The notes under the pieces are model-generated. The model saw nothing but the letters and a program-made list of their open reading frames with translations, was not told the origin of the DNA and ran no database searches. Shown here piece by piece: positions 50,588 through 59,367 of a DNA stretch of 64,000 nucleotides (positions are counted from its first letter, which is position 1; each line of letters opens with the position of its first letter). Both the position numbers and the translations under genes were made by a program. The DNA is from CAVXEH01 sp963805645. Lineage in GTDB: Bacteria > Chloroflexota > Limnocylindria > QHBO01. The DNA lies in contig CAWDVA010000002.1 of assembly GCA_963805645.1 (NCBI GenBank), positions 1 through 64,000 of the forward strand. The letters are read 5' to 3'.

Positions 50588-51828
50588 CCCGCGTCCCACG
50601 CCGAGGGGAGCCGCACCACGCGCCCGGCAACCGCGGAGGCCACGCACTCGGCCGTGCTCCCGAAGACCACCGACGCGCCGATGTTGCCCGGGGCGTAGTA
50701 GGCCCACTTCCCGGAGTCGCTCATCACCGCCCCGTCCCCGCCGCGAAGGACCGGCGCGACGTAGCTGCAGGTGTCCACCAGGAGCGTGACGCCGGCCGTA
50801 CGCAGCCGGCCCGCGATGCCCACCGCCTCCGCTGCCTCCATGATGTCGCGAGCGGTGGAGACCATGAGCTCGACCCCCGTGGCGACCCGCGCGCCGTCGA
50901 GCAGATCCAGGAGTCGCGTCAGCTCGGTGAGCGAGGCGTGCGGGGTGCCGAGCGCCACGGCGCGCAGCCTCTGCCGGTCCCCGGCGGTGCTCAGCGCGGC
51001 ACGGACCTCGCGGAGCTCCGCCAGCCCGATCTCCTCGGTGGCTTCGGGCTCCCCGCCGCCCAGCGCGGCTTCCAGGGTGGGCGCCTCGGGAGTGGAGCCG
51101 ACGGCGTGGAACATCGCGACCGCCCCTGACGAGGCGGCCGCCGCACCGATGGCCTTCAGACGGTCCTCCGAGAGGTTCGGCGGCAGCCCGTCGAGGGCCG
51201 CCACCCGGGATCCGGCCCGCCGCCCGAGCACCAGGCCCAGGACCGGGTACAGGGCGTCGTCGTCGAGCAGCGCGGCGGGGAGATCGGCGGCGAGGCGCAG
51301 GACCAGGCGCGCCCGGCGCGCATCGGTCCGGTGCAGACCGGCATCGGGCACGCGACCGGCGATGGCGCAGGCGACATCGATGAAGTCGCCGTAGCGGTTC
51401 GTCCGTGCGCCCAGCACCGAGTTGGCGAAGACGATGGCGTTCGACTCCGCCCAGGCGACCTGCTCGCCCAGCGCCGGGCGGGCGTCAGGGAGCTGGTAGG
51501 GGGCACAGGTGTACGTCGCCCGGCAGCCCAGCGCCCGGTAGCGCTCCATCAGCAGCCGGCCGCGCTCGGCGGTCCGTGGGTCCCCGCGCCACAGATCGGG
51601 GTGGAGCAGGTCCAGCGCCCCCACGTTCAGCGTGGTCGGGACCGCCACGTGCGCTCCACCGGCGACGAGGCGCTCGACGAAGTCGACCGACGCCTCACCG
51701 TGGTACAGGCAGGAGTCGACGTGCGCACGAGTGATCGGGATCAGCCGCTGCGCGTCGAGGAGCTCCGCGGCACGGACCACGAGCCGCATCGCCAGGGCGG
51801 CACCGTCGCCGTGCTGACCGGCGAGCAT
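50584..51828 (-). CDS. aconitase X catalytic (large) subunit
   Basis: About 415 residues. Family blocks: AHVDSCLYHGEASVDFVERL, VAVPTTLNVGALDLLHPDLW, AWAESNAIVFANSVLGARTN with RYGDFIDVACAIAGRVP, and VDTCSYVAPVLRGGDGAVMS with SDSGKWAYYAPGNIGASVVF. The Cys residues of YTCAPYQLP, DSCLY and DTCSY could hold the iron-sulfur site. ATG 51828 is the first clear start, but homologous sequence (LTLALTPVERAML) extends to about 51865, so a CTG start overlapping the rpiB stop is plausible. Lies between rpiB and unknown genes. Confidence 0.82.
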   Translation of the reverse strand: MLAGQHGDGAALAMRLVVRAAELLDAQRLIPITRAHVDSCLYHGEASVDFVERLVAGGAHVAVPTTLNVGALDLLHPDLWRGDPRTAERGRLLMERYRALGCRATYTCAPYQLPDARPALGEQVAWAESNAIVFANSVLGARTNRYGDFIDVACAIAGRVPDAGLHRTDARRARLVLRLAADLPAALLDDDALYPVLGLVLGRRAGSRVAALDGLPPNLSEDRLKAIGAAAASSGAVAMFHAVGSTPEAPTLEAALGGGEPEATEEIGLAELREVRAALSTAGDRQRLRAVALGTPHASLTELTRLLDLLDGARVATGVELMVSTARDIMEAAEAVGIAGRLRTAGVTLLVDTCSYVAPVLRGGDGAVMSDSGKWAYYAPGNIGASVVFGSTAECVASAVAGRVVRLPSAWDAG

Positions 51829-51857
51829 GGCGCGCTCGACCGGGGTGAGGGCCAGCG

Positions 51858-52310
51858 TCAGCCGCGCGCCTCCTCCGCTTCGATGCGCGTGATCTTCTCG
51901 ACGCGCGGCACGTGCCGTCCACCCTGGAACTCGCCCGCCAGGAACTCCCGGACGCACGCGCGCGCGATCTCCACGCCGGTCACCCGGGCGCCAAGGGAGA
52001 GGACATTGGCGTCGTTGTGCTCGCGTCCCAGGCGAGCGACGACCGGGTCGGCCGCCTCCACGCAGCGGATCCCGCGGATCTTGTTGGCGACGATGGCCTC
52101 GCCGGTCCCGCTGCCGCCCAGGACGATCCCCCGCTCGTAGTCACCACGGGCAACGGCCCGCGCGACCGGGGCGATGAAGTCCGGGTAGTCGACCGGGTCC
52201 GCCGAGTAGGTGCCGAAGTCGCGGTACTCGACGCGCAGCTCGTCGAGGAGCGTGCAGAGGATGCCCTTGAGCTCGAAGCCCGCGTGATCCGAACCGATGG
52301 CGACGCGCAT
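51858..52310 (-). CDS. rpiB: ribose-5-phosphate isomerase B
   Basis: A 150-residue RpiB/LacAB-family isomerase of the pentose phosphate pathway. MRVAIGSDHAGFELKGILCT, YRDFGTYSADPVDYPDFIAP, GIVLGGSGTGEAIVANKIRG and HNDANVLSLGARVTGVEIAR are the family blocks; the usual catalytic Cys in G-I-x-x-C-G-T-G reads GIVLGGSGTG here, so the site is of the Cys-less type. Ends beside the AcnX genes and starts five bases after tsaC. Confidence 0.92.
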   Translation of the reverse strand: MRVAIGSDHAGFELKGILCTLLDELRVEYRDFGTYSADPVDYPDFIAPVARAVARGDYERGIVLGGSGTGEAIVANKIRGIRCVEAADPVVARLGREHNDANVLSLGARVTGVEIARACVREFLAGEFQGGRHVPRVEKITRIEAEEARG

Positions 52311-52315
52311 GGCGC

Positions 52316-52921
52316 TCAGTCTACGAGCCCCACGACCGCGGCGAGGTCGTCGCGCGTGACGGGACCCTCGCGCAGGACCCGCGGTCGCTCCTGCGTGGTG
52401 TCCAGGACGGTCGACGCCACGCCCCCCGGCACGCGCCGGCCGTCCACGACGGCCGCCAGCAGCTCGGTGTCGGCGAAGGCGATCAGGACGTCATCGGCCT
52501 CGTATGTCTCCGGCTCGCCGGAGCGATTCGCGCTGGTGGCGACCAGCGGCCCGCTGCGCGCGATGAGATCAAGGGCAACGGGGTGGTCCGGAGCCCGGAA
52601 CGCCTGGGTTGCGCCGGTCGCTGCCGAGGGCAGGATGAGCGTCAGCGCTCCCGGCCAGAAGGCCGCCGCCAGGGCTTCGACCCGGGCGTCGGCGACGAAC
52701 CCCAGCTCCCTCGCCTGCGCCAGGGTGGCGAGCAGGATCGGGATGCGCTTGTCGGTCGGCCTCCGCTTCGCCTCGAAGAGGCGTTCGAGCGCATCAGGGT
52801 CGCCCACCCGGCAGCCGATGCCGTACACGGTGTCGGTGGGGAATGCGACGAGGGCGCCCGCCCGGAGCAGGCCGGCCGCCGCGGCCAGCCCGTCCGCGCC
52901 CGACGGAAGTCGCTCGGTCAT
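52316..52921 (-). CDS. tsaC: L-threonylcarbamoyladenylate synthase (Sua5/YrdC family)
   Basis: A 201-residue YrdC-domain protein that makes the threonylcarbamoyl-AMP used for t6A in tRNA. LLRAGALVAFPTDTVYGIGC, LFEAKRRPTDKRIPILLATL, FWPGALTLILPSAATGATQA, LVATSANRSGEPETYEADDV and VDGRRVPGGVASTVLDTTQE are all present, including the K-R-P-x-x-K-R nucleotide-binding loop. It is the short, single-domain form. Lies between prmC and rpiB as in many Gram-positive genomes. Confidence 0.93.
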   Translation of the reverse strand: MTERLPSGADGLAAAAGLLRAGALVAFPTDTVYGIGCRVGDPDALERLFEAKRRPTDKRIPILLATLAQARELGFVADARVEALAAAFWPGALTLILPSAATGATQAFRAPDHPVALDLIARSGPLVATSANRSGEPETYEADDVLIAFADTELLAAVVDGRRVPGGVASTVLDTTQERPRVLREGPVTRDDLAAVVGLVD

Positions 52922-52950
52922 GCGACCAATCCTGCGCCTTCGGGCGCCGT

Positions 52951-53892
52951 TCAGTCGAGCCGCTCGATGCGGACCACGCGGTCGATCCCGGCCAGGTCGG
53001 GTGCCAGGGTCACCGCGACGGGGATCGGAAGGGATGCCGCCTCGTCCCGCACCGCGTCCCCCTGGCCCGCGCCGATCTCCAGGAGGGCAACCCCGCCCCG
53101 CGCCAGCCGGGAGGGCAGCTGGGCCACCAGGCGCCGGACCAGGTCGAGGCCGTCCGCTCCGCCGTCGAGCGCCTGCCGCGGCTCGAACGCGATGCTCCCC
53201 GGCGCCGCGGCGACCTCGGCGGCGGTCAGGTAGGGCAGGTTGGCGGTCACCAGGTCGGGAAGCGGGAGCTGGCGCGGATCACCGCCGGGAGGACCGGCCC
53301 CCTCCAGGAGATCGCCCAGGGCGAGGGTCACCAGCCCGCCCACGCCGTGCGCCGCGAGGTTCTCCGCGGCGAGCTCCAGCGCATCCGGCGCCACATCGCT
53401 CGCGACGAGGCGGATCCGTCGCAGGGCGAGGGCGGCGCGGAATCGCAGCGCGAGCGCCAGCGCCACCGCGCCGCTGCCGGTCGCCACGTCCCAGGCGACG
53501 ATCCGGCGCGTGTCGGCGGCCAGCCGCGCGGCGATCTCGGCGATGGCGGTCTCCGCGAGCTGCTCGGTCTCCGGGCGCGGGATGAGGGCTCGCGGGTCCA
53601 CCGACATGCGCAGGCCGAACCAGTCCTTGAAGCCGCGGATGTACGCGACAGGCTCGCCCGCGCACCTGCGCACGACCCAGGCGTCGAGCTCCGCGGCGCG
53701 CGTCTCGTCCAGCGACTCCTCCGGGTGGGCGAGCAGCCAGGTTCGGTCGCGTCCGAAGGCGTGGCTCACCAGGAGCTCGGCGTCGAGCCGCGGCGTCTCG
53801 GTGGGCGAGGCGGCGAGGCGCGCCGTGGCGCGCGCCAGCAGGGACGAGGCGGCCAGGTCCGCGGCGGGCGCGGAACGGCCTGCAGCCGCCAT
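52951..53892 (-). CDS. prmC: peptide chain release factor N5-glutamine methyltransferase
   Basis: A 313-residue enzyme that methylates the GGQ glutamine of release factors. The N-terminal helical domain ends with YIRGFKDWFGLRMSVDPRAL and IPRPETEQLAETAIAEIAAR; the SAM motif is VATGSGAVALALAL and the catalytic loop is NLPYLTAAEV in place of the usual NPPY. It is encoded four bases after prfA, its substrate gene. Confidence 0.92.
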   Translation of the reverse strand: MAAAGRSAPAADLAASSLLARATARLAASPTETPRLDAELLVSHAFGRDRTWLLAHPEESLDETRAAELDAWVVRRCAGEPVAYIRGFKDWFGLRMSVDPRALIPRPETEQLAETAIAEIAARLAADTRRIVAWDVATGSGAVALALALRFRAALALRRIRLVASDVAPDALELAAENLAAHGVGGLVTLALGDLLEGAGPPGGDPRQLPLPDLVTANLPYLTAAEVAAAPGSIAFEPRQALDGGADGLDLVRRLVAQLPSRLARGGVALLEIGAGQGDAVRDEAASLPIPVAVTLAPDLAGIDRVVRIERLD

Positions 53893-53896
53893 CGGT

Positions 53897-54976
53897 CTAG
53901 GCCCCGTCGCCGGCGCCCACCTGCGCCAGGCGCTCTGCCTGGTCGTGCTCGATGAGCGGCTCGACGAGCCGGTCCAGGTCTCCCTCCAGCAGCCCCGGCA
54001 GGTTGTGGACGGTGAGCCCGATGCGGTGGTCTGTCACCCGGTCGTCGGGGAAGTTGTAGGTGCGAATCTTCTCCGCGCGCTCCCCGCTCCCGACCTGCGA
54101 GCGGCGCTGCTCGCCACGCTCGTCGGCCTGCCGCTGGCGCTCGCTCTCCAGCAGGCGGGCCCGCAGGATGGCGAGCGCCTTCGCCTTGTTCTTGTGCTGG
54201 CTCTTCTCGTCCTGGATGTCCACCACGAGCCCGGTGGGCAGGTGGGTGATGCGCACCGCGGAGTCGGTGGTGTTCACGCTCTGGCCACCCGGACCGGACG
54301 AGCGCTTGACCTCGATGCGCAGGTCCCTGTCCGGCAGGTCCACCTCGACCTCCTCCGCCTCGGGCAGCACGGCCACCGTCGCCGTGGAGGTGTGGATCCG
54401 GCCGGACGACTCCGTCACCGGGACTCGCTGGACGCGGTGGACGCCGCTCTCGTACTTCAGCCGGGAGTAGGCGCCCGCCCCGGTCAGCTCGGCGATCGCC
54501 TCCTTGAGCCCGCCCGAGTCCGACTCGCTCGACGCCAGGAGCTCCACCTTCCAGCGCCGCCGCTCAGCGTACCGGGCGTACATCCGGAAGAGATCGGCGG
54601 CGAAGAGCGAGGCCTCCTCCCCGCCGGTCCCCGCGCGGACCTCCAGGATCACGTTCCGGTCGTCGTTCGGGTCGCGCGGCACGAGCAGGCGTCGCAGCTC
54701 TGCGGAGAGCTCGTCCTGCCGTGCTTCCAGCCGACCGATCTCGTCGCGGGCCATCTCGCGGACCTCCTCGTCGGGGTCATGGAGCATGCCGCGCGTCGCC
54801 TCCAGCGCCGCCGTCAGCTCCCGGTACGCGCGCGTGGCCGCCACCACCGGCTCCAGGCGGGAGAGCTCGCGCCCCAGGTTGGCCAGGGCGCCTGGGTCGG
54901 ACGCCACTCCCGGTGTCGCCATCTGCCGGGCCAGCTCCTCGTAGCGCGCCTCCAGCTCGGCGAGCCGGTCGATCAT
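53897..54976 (-). CDS. prfA: peptide chain release factor 1
   Basis: A 359-residue RF1. The coiled coil domain 1 covers residues 1-95; domain 2 includes VILEVRAGTGGEEASLFAAD, GVHRVQRVPVTESSGRIHTS; the catalytic GGQ is in KRSSGPGGQSVNTTDSAVRI. The codon-recognition motif resembles the PxT type (RVPVTESSGR). ATG 54976 overlaps the previous stop by four bases (ATGA). In this genome order prfA precedes its methylase prmC. Confidence 0.96.
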   Translation of the reverse strand: MIDRLAELEARYEELARQMATPGVASDPGALANLGRELSRLEPVVAATRAYRELTAALEATRGMLHDPDEEVREMARDEIGRLEARQDELSAELRRLLVPRDPNDDRNVILEVRAGTGGEEASLFAADLFRMYARYAERRRWKVELLASSESDSGGLKEAIAELTGAGAYSRLKYESGVHRVQRVPVTESSGRIHTSTATVAVLPEAEEVEVDLPDRDLRIEVKRSSGPGGQSVNTTDSAVRITHLPTGLVVDIQDEKSQHKNKAKALAILRARLLESERQRQADERGEQRRSQVGSGERAEKIRTYNFPDDRVTDHRIGLTVHNLPGLLEGDLDRLVEPLIEHDQAERLAQVGAGDGA

Positions 54977-56022
54977 GCCGGGTCGGCCCCCGCGCCGTCC
55001 GGGCCAAGGTCCGCTCCCGCGCCGTCCGCGGCGAGGCAGCTGCTCAGCGAGGCGATGCTCACCTCCAGCATCGAGTGGTCCGGCGGACGGGTGGTGAGCG
55101 ACTGGAGCCACAGGCCGGGCGCATAGATCGCGCGGACGACCGGGTTGCCGTAGTGGCTGGCCCCGAACCGCACGAGCTCGTAGGCCACGGCCGCGATCAC
55201 GGGCACCAGCGCGATCCGGGACAGGAACAGGAGCGGCAGCGGGACTCCGGTCCTCGGGATGAGGCTGAAGAACAGGATGCTGATCACCACCACGATGAGG
55301 ATGAAGGTGGTCCCGCAGCGGGTGTGTGCGGTGCTGAAGCGGTCGACCTCGACCGGCGTGAGCGGACGCCGGGCCTCGTGGGCATGGATCGCCTTGTGCT
55401 CCGCGCCGTGGTAGGCGAAGACGCGGCGGATGTCCGACATCATCCCGATGAGGCCGATGTAGGCGACGAAGATCACCAGCCGGATGGCCCCCTCCGCCAG
55501 GTTCGCGCCGATGTCGCCGCCCGCGGTGTGCACGAAGCCGGAGAGCACGAGCGGCAGCACGAAGAAGATGCCCACGGCGAAGCCGAGCGAGACGACCATG
55601 CTGCCGATGAGGGTCCCGCGGCCGATCTGGATGTCCTCGCCCTCGGCCGCGATGGCCGCCGAGCGCATGAGCATCCGCGTTCCGAGCACCAGCGTCTCGT
55701 ACAGGACGAAGACGCCGCGCACGAACGGGGTCCTGATCCATCGGCCCCTCGACAGGGCGGCGGGGAGCGGCTCGGCGTAGGTGACGATCTCGCCGGACGG
55801 CGGACGGACGCTCATGGCGACGGTGGTGCGGCCACGCATCATCACGCCCTCGATGAGCGCCTGGCCGCCGTAGAAGAAGTCCGGCATGCGGAAGCGCACG
55901 CGGTCGCCCGCGTGCGCAACGGTCTCGATGACGAAGGGCCCGGCCGCCATGAGCAGCTCGGGGAGGAGGAAGACGAGGTGGGGCGCCAGGCGCGCCGGCC
56001 ACCCCCGCAGGCGCCGGCGCAT
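54973..56022 (-). CDS. DUF1385 family membrane protein
   Basis: A 349-residue protein. FYGGQALIEGVMMRGRTTVA is the family signature (GGQAVxEGVMMR), followed by FVRGVFVLYETLVLGTRMLM, several spans, and the second signature RVFAYHGAEHKAIHAHEARR with HTRCGTTFILIVVVISILFF. The HGAEHK and HTRCGT blocks could bind a metal. The family is commonly next to rpmE and prfA in Gram-positive and related bacteria but has no known function. ATG 56022 is preferred to longer in-frame starts that overlap rpmE. Confidence 0.88.
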   Translation of the reverse strand: MRRRLRGWPARLAPHLVFLLPELLMAAGPFVIETVAHAGDRVRFRMPDFFYGGQALIEGVMMRGRTTVAMSVRPPSGEIVTYAEPLPAALSRGRWIRTPFVRGVFVLYETLVLGTRMLMRSAAIAAEGEDIQIGRGTLIGSMVVSLGFAVGIFFVLPLVLSGFVHTAGGDIGANLAEGAIRLVIFVAYIGLIGMMSDIRRVFAYHGAEHKAIHAHEARRPLTPVEVDRFSTAHTRCGTTFILIVVVISILFFSLIPRTGVPLPLLFLSRIALVPVIAAVAYELVRFGASHYGNPVVRAIYAPGLWLQSLTTRPPDHSMLEVSIASLSSCLAADGAGADLGPDGAGADPA

Positions 56023-56027
56023 GCCGC

Positions 56028-56234
56028 TCAGCGCAGCGAGCGCTCCATGCGCCGCTGGAACCGCTCCACCTGGCCGGCGGTATCCACGATGTTCTGGGTG
56101 CCGGTGTAGAACGGATGACACTTGGAGCAGACCTCGACGCGGATCGACTCTGCGGTCGACCCCACGGTGAAGGTGTTGCCGCAGACGCAGTGAACCTGCG
56201 CCTGATGGTACGCGGGATGGATGTCGGGCTTCAT
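56028..56234 (-). CDS. rpmE: 50S ribosomal protein bL31 (zinc-binding form)
   Basis: A 68-residue protein. KPDIHPAYHQAQVHCVCGNT and FTVGSTAESIRVEVCSKCHP then FYTGTQNIVDTAGQVERFQR match bL31; the cysteines in VHCVCG and VCSKCH show the zinc-binding (C+) paralogue. It ends six bases before the DUF1385 gene. Confidence 0.96.
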   Translation of the reverse strand: MKPDIHPAYHQAQVHCVCGNTFTVGSTAESIRVEVCSKCHPFYTGTQNIVDTAGQVERFQRRMERSLR

Positions 56235-56253
56235 GGACTGACCTACCGGGGTG

Positions 56254-56514
56254 CTACGCGCCCGCAGCGCGAACGCTCACGCGCTTCTTGCTGCGGGTCT
56301 CGTGAGTGAACTTGACCGTGCCCTCCGCGGTGGCGAAGAGCGTGTAATCGCGGCCCATCCCGACGTTCTCGCCGGGGTTGAAGGTGCTGCCGCGCTGCCG
56401 CACGATGATGGTGCCGGCGTGGACCGCCTGCCCGTCGCCGCGCTTCACGCCAAGCCGCTGGCCTGCGCTGTCGCGGCCGTTCTTGCTGGACGAGCCGGCC
56501 TTCTTGTGTGCCAT
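56254..56514 (-). CDS. rpmA: 50S ribosomal protein bL27
   Basis: An 86-residue protein starting MAHKKAGSSSKNGRDSAGQR without the cleaved N-terminal extension found in Firmicutes. LGVKRGDGQAVHAGTIIVRQ and RGSTFNPGENVGMGRDYTLF complete the family match. Lies three bases after rplU. Confidence 0.97.
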   Translation of the reverse strand: MAHKKAGSSSKNGRDSAGQRLGVKRGDGQAVHAGTIIVRQRGSTFNPGENVGMGRDYTLFATAEGTVKFTHETRSKKRVSVRAAGA

Positions 56515-56517
56515 TCG

Positions 56518-57162
56518 CTATTCCTCCTTGGCCGGTTCGGCCTTGGGCTTCGCGCTCCGGCGAGCCCGCGGCTTGGGTGCGTCCTCCGCGGGAGCCGATG
56601 ACGCCTTCGCGCCGGACGTGGCCCGCGCGCGGGTCCGAGGCTTCTTCTCGCTGGTCGCCGCGGCGGCCTCCGTGTCGGCCGGCTCTCCCGCCGTGGACGC
56701 GGCGCGCGCGCGCGACGGGCGGGCCGGCTTCTTGGCCGGCGCCTCTGCCGGTTCGGCAGCGGACGTCGCCTTCTTCGCGGCCGCCCTGGTCGCCGGCTTC
56801 GAGCGGCCCGCCTTCTTCGGCGTGGGCTCCTCGGCCGTGACGGTCTTGCCGTCCGCGCTGATGGCGTCGATATGCAGCCGCGTCAGGTGCTGCCGATGGC
56901 CGGTGCGCCTGCGGTACTTGACCTTCTGCTTGAACTTGAAGACCACGATCTTGGGGCCGAGCTCCTCGCCGAGGACCGTGGCCTTGACCGAGGCACCTTC
57001 GACCGTGGGCGTCCCCACGGTCACCGTCTCGCCGTCGCCAACGAGCAGGACGCGGTCGAACGTGACCGAGCTGCCGGGCTCGCCGGCGAGCTTCTCCACG
57101 ACAAGCGTGGAGCCGGCCTCGACACGGTATTGCTTCCCGCCGGTCGTCATGACGGCGTACAT
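56518..57162 (-). CDS. rplU: 50S ribosomal protein bL21 with long Ala/Lys-rich C-terminal extension
   Basis: The first 103 residues are standard bL21: MYAVMTTGGKQYRVEAGSTL, VEGASVKATVLGEELGPKIV and FKFKQKVKYRRRTGHRQHLT. A further 110 residues follow, with repeated basic Pro/Ala stretches (KKAGRSKPATRAAAKKATSA, KKPARPSRARAASTAGEPAD, KKPRTRARATSGAKASSAPA) and no predicted fold. The total of 214 residues is twice normal. Such tails could add rRNA contacts or be nucleoid-like. GGAGATTGAGC lies before ATG 57162. Confidence 0.93.
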   Translation of the reverse strand: MYAVMTTGGKQYRVEAGSTLVVEKLAGEPGSSVTFDRVLLVGDGETVTVGTPTVEGASVKATVLGEELGPKIVVFKFKQKVKYRRRTGHRQHLTRLHIDAISADGKTVTAEEPTPKKAGRSKPATRAAAKKATSAAEPAEAPAKKPARPSRARAASTAGEPADTEAAAATSEKKPRTRARATSGAKASSAPAEDAPKPRARRSAKPKAEPAKEE

Positions 57163-57255
57163 GCTCAATCTCCGTTGGTTTCGATCGGGGGCGTCGAGCG
57201 AAGCGGCCCGACGCACAGCGAAGCGGGCCGACGAACAGCCCGCGGGGTGAGGAGT

Positions 57256-57984
57256 CTACCGGGCGATAGGGGGGGTGTCAACGAAGAGGAGCCGGGTCCG
57301 GACGGTGCGCTCGATGCGCAGCGGCACGTCCAGCGCGTGCACCACGTCCTCCGGACGACCGGCGCCCGTGGAGTCGTGGCGCAGGACGACCCGCAGGCGC
57401 GCCCGGTGCTCCTCGGGATCCACCTCCATGACCTCGATATCCTCGATGTACGGACGCAGGTCACGCTGGCCCGCGTCGGATCGTCGCTGGGTCTCGCCCC
57501 GGCGGCGCATGCCGGGCAGCCGTTCTCGTGCGAGCAGGCGCACGACGGCGCCGCGCAGGTCCTCCTCGCTCATCTCGCCGCGGGAGCGCACCGCGACCTC
57601 GTACTCGGCCGCGCGCACCTGCGAGGCGGCCGACGGGTACCCGTGCCACACCTCGCGGGCATCGACGAGGGCCAGCCCTTCGGTGAGGAGCTCGGCCGCG
57701 GCACGGATCCGGTCGATGGGCACCAGGTCGTCGAAGTAGGCCTCCAGGATCTCCCCCCGCAGCTCCACGGCCACGGGCAGGTTGGCGGCCAGCTGGAGCC
57801 GAGGCTTGGGCCGCTTGGCGTTGCTGTGAGAGAGCGGCAGGCCGGTCTCGCGGAAGACGCGCTCCCACTCCTCGATGACCTGCTGCTGGCGCATGCGCAG
57901 CAGGGGGGCGGTGCGGCTGAAGAGCAGCTGCCACCGCTGTCGCGGCGGCTGGTCGGGTCGTCTGGTGGTCATGCGAACGGTCAT
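57256..57984 (-). CDS. DUF2344/TIGR03936-type protein
   Basis: A 242-residue protein. WQLLFSRTAPLLRMRQQQVI, EEWERVFRETGLPLSHSNAK and RLQLAANLPVAVELRGEILE match the DUF2344 family, which in most genomes lies just after a radical-SAM protein and before the rplU genes. Here rplU follows 94 bases later but the radical-SAM gene is not adjacent: upstream is a divergent permease. Function in the family is unknown, probably linked to tRNA or ribosome maturation. Two in-frame starts (57984 and 57972) exist. Confidence 0.75.
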   Translation of the reverse strand: MTVRMTTRRPDQPPRQRWQLLFSRTAPLLRMRQQQVIEEWERVFRETGLPLSHSNAKRPKPRLQLAANLPVAVELRGEILEAYFDDLVPIDRIRAAAELLTEGLALVDAREVWHGYPSAASQVRAAEYEVAVRSRGEMSEEDLRGAVVRLLARERLPGMRRRGETQRRSDAGQRDLRPYIEDIEVMEVDPEEHRARLRVVLRHDSTGAGRPEDVVHALDVPLRIERTVRTRLLFVDTPPIAR

Positions 57985-58046
57985 GGTACCCGCCGCCGGG
58001 AGGGGCGGCCAGCGCGCGGCCGGGGTCGTGCGCGTCCTTGGGTACC

Positions 58047-59279
58047 ATGGAGGGCGTGACCGACCTCATCGGCGCCGCCCAACGTCACCGGCTGGGGCTC
58101 TTCACCCTCGTCGTCCTCGCCCTCCTGGCCTGGGTCTTCTGGAGCGCCCGCGGCGCCCTGCCGGCCTTCGCCATCGGCACGGCGCTTGCCTTCGTCCTCG
58201 ATCCTCCGATCACCCGGCTCCACCGGCTCGGCGTCCCTCGCTGGGGCGGGGTGCTGCTCATGTACGTGGTCGTGGTGGCCCTGGTCTGGGCGCTCGTCGC
58301 CTTCGCCGTCCCACCCCTGGCCGCGCAGACCCGGGACTTCATCGACAACCTGCCACGGCTGGTCCAGGCGATCGTGGACGTCGAGCGCGGCGTCGAGTCG
58401 TGGTACGCGTCCCTGCCGCTCCCCGGCGACCTGCGCACCTTCCTCGACCAGGCCATCGTGCAGGGCCAGCAGCAGGCGGCGGACGTCCTGCGCGCCATCA
58501 TCGGCCCCACGCTCGGAACCCTGCTGCGCACGGTCACCTTCGCCTTCGGGTTGATCGTGGTGCCGGTCTGGCTCTTCTTCGTCCTCAAGGACCGCGAGGG
58601 ACTGCCCGACGCCGTGGCCGGCGCCATGCCACCGTCCTGGCGCGACGACGCGCGGAACATCCTGGCGCTGCTGGCCCGCGTCGGTGGGCGCTGGGTGCGC
58701 GGAGAGCTCGCTCTGGGAGCGGCGGTCTTTGCAGCGACCGCCGTCGGCTTCGGGATCCTCACCCTGGTCGGCTTCGGCGAGTTCGGCAAGTTCACCCTGG
58801 TGCTCGCGCTCTTCGCCGGCGTGCTCGAGTGGTTCCCGGTCATCGGTCCCATCATCGCCGCGGTGCCGGCCCTCCTCGTGGGGCTCTCCATCTCGCCCGG
58901 GGCTGCGATCGCCGCCATCGCCGTGTCGACCGCGGTCCAGCAGCTGGAGAACAACCTGCTGGTGCCCAAGGTGATGGGGGATGCGGTCGAGCTGAACCCC
59001 GCGGTGATGATCCTCGCGCTGGTCGCCGGAGCGGCGCTCTTCGGCATCGGCGGGGCGATCCTCTCCGCGCCGGTGGTCGCCGCGGGCCGCGACCTGTACC
59101 GGTACACGTTCGCTCGTCTCTCCGCGGTGCCGGCCGGGGAGGCACACGCCCGCACGCTCCGCCACGGCACCCCCGCGATGGACGAGCCACGGGGAGAGGG
59201 CGGCGCCGACGACGGGCCACCCGGAGACGATGCGCCCGGTCCACCCGACGGTGCGGGGACGCCGGCCACGCGGGACTGA
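58047..59279 (+). CDS. AI-2E/UPF0118 family permease
   Basis: A 410-residue membrane protein. Eight spans; the family blocks are FAIGTALAFVLDPPITRLHR, RDFIDNLPRLVQAIVDVERG, VTFAFGLIVVPVWLFFVLKD, VLEWFPVIGPIIAAVPALLV and VQQLENNLLVPKVMGDAVEL with LNPAVMILALVAGAALFGIG. Family members export diverse small molecules. ATG 58047 follows a TTG at 58038 in frame; GGAGGG inside the first codons could instead serve GTG 58056. The C-terminal 45 residues are acidic and disordered. It is convergent with rodA. Confidence 0.85.
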   Translation: MEGVTDLIGAAQRHRLGLFTLVVLALLAWVFWSARGALPAFAIGTALAFVLDPPITRLHRLGVPRWGGVLLMYVVVVALVWALVAFAVPPLAAQTRDFIDNLPRLVQAIVDVERGVESWYASLPLPGDLRTFLDQAIVQGQQQAADVLRAIIGPTLGTLLRTVTFAFGLIVVPVWLFFVLKDREGLPDAVAGAMPPSWRDDARNILALLARVGGRWVRGELALGAAVFAATAVGFGILTLVGFGEFGKFTLVLALFAGVLEWFPVIGPIIAAVPALLVGLSISPGAAIAAIAVSTAVQQLENNLLVPKVMGDAVELNPAVMILALVAGAALFGIGGAILSAPVVAAGRDLYRYTFARLSAVPAGEAHARTLRHGTPAMDEPRGEGGADDGPPGDDAPGPPDGAGTPATRD

Positions 59280-59367
59280 CCGATCGCCGGGCGCACATCG
59301 ACCGCGGGGCAGCCGCTCGATCGCGGAACGCTGCAGCGCGCGGGCGCACGTGCGCTGGGCGCGTGCG

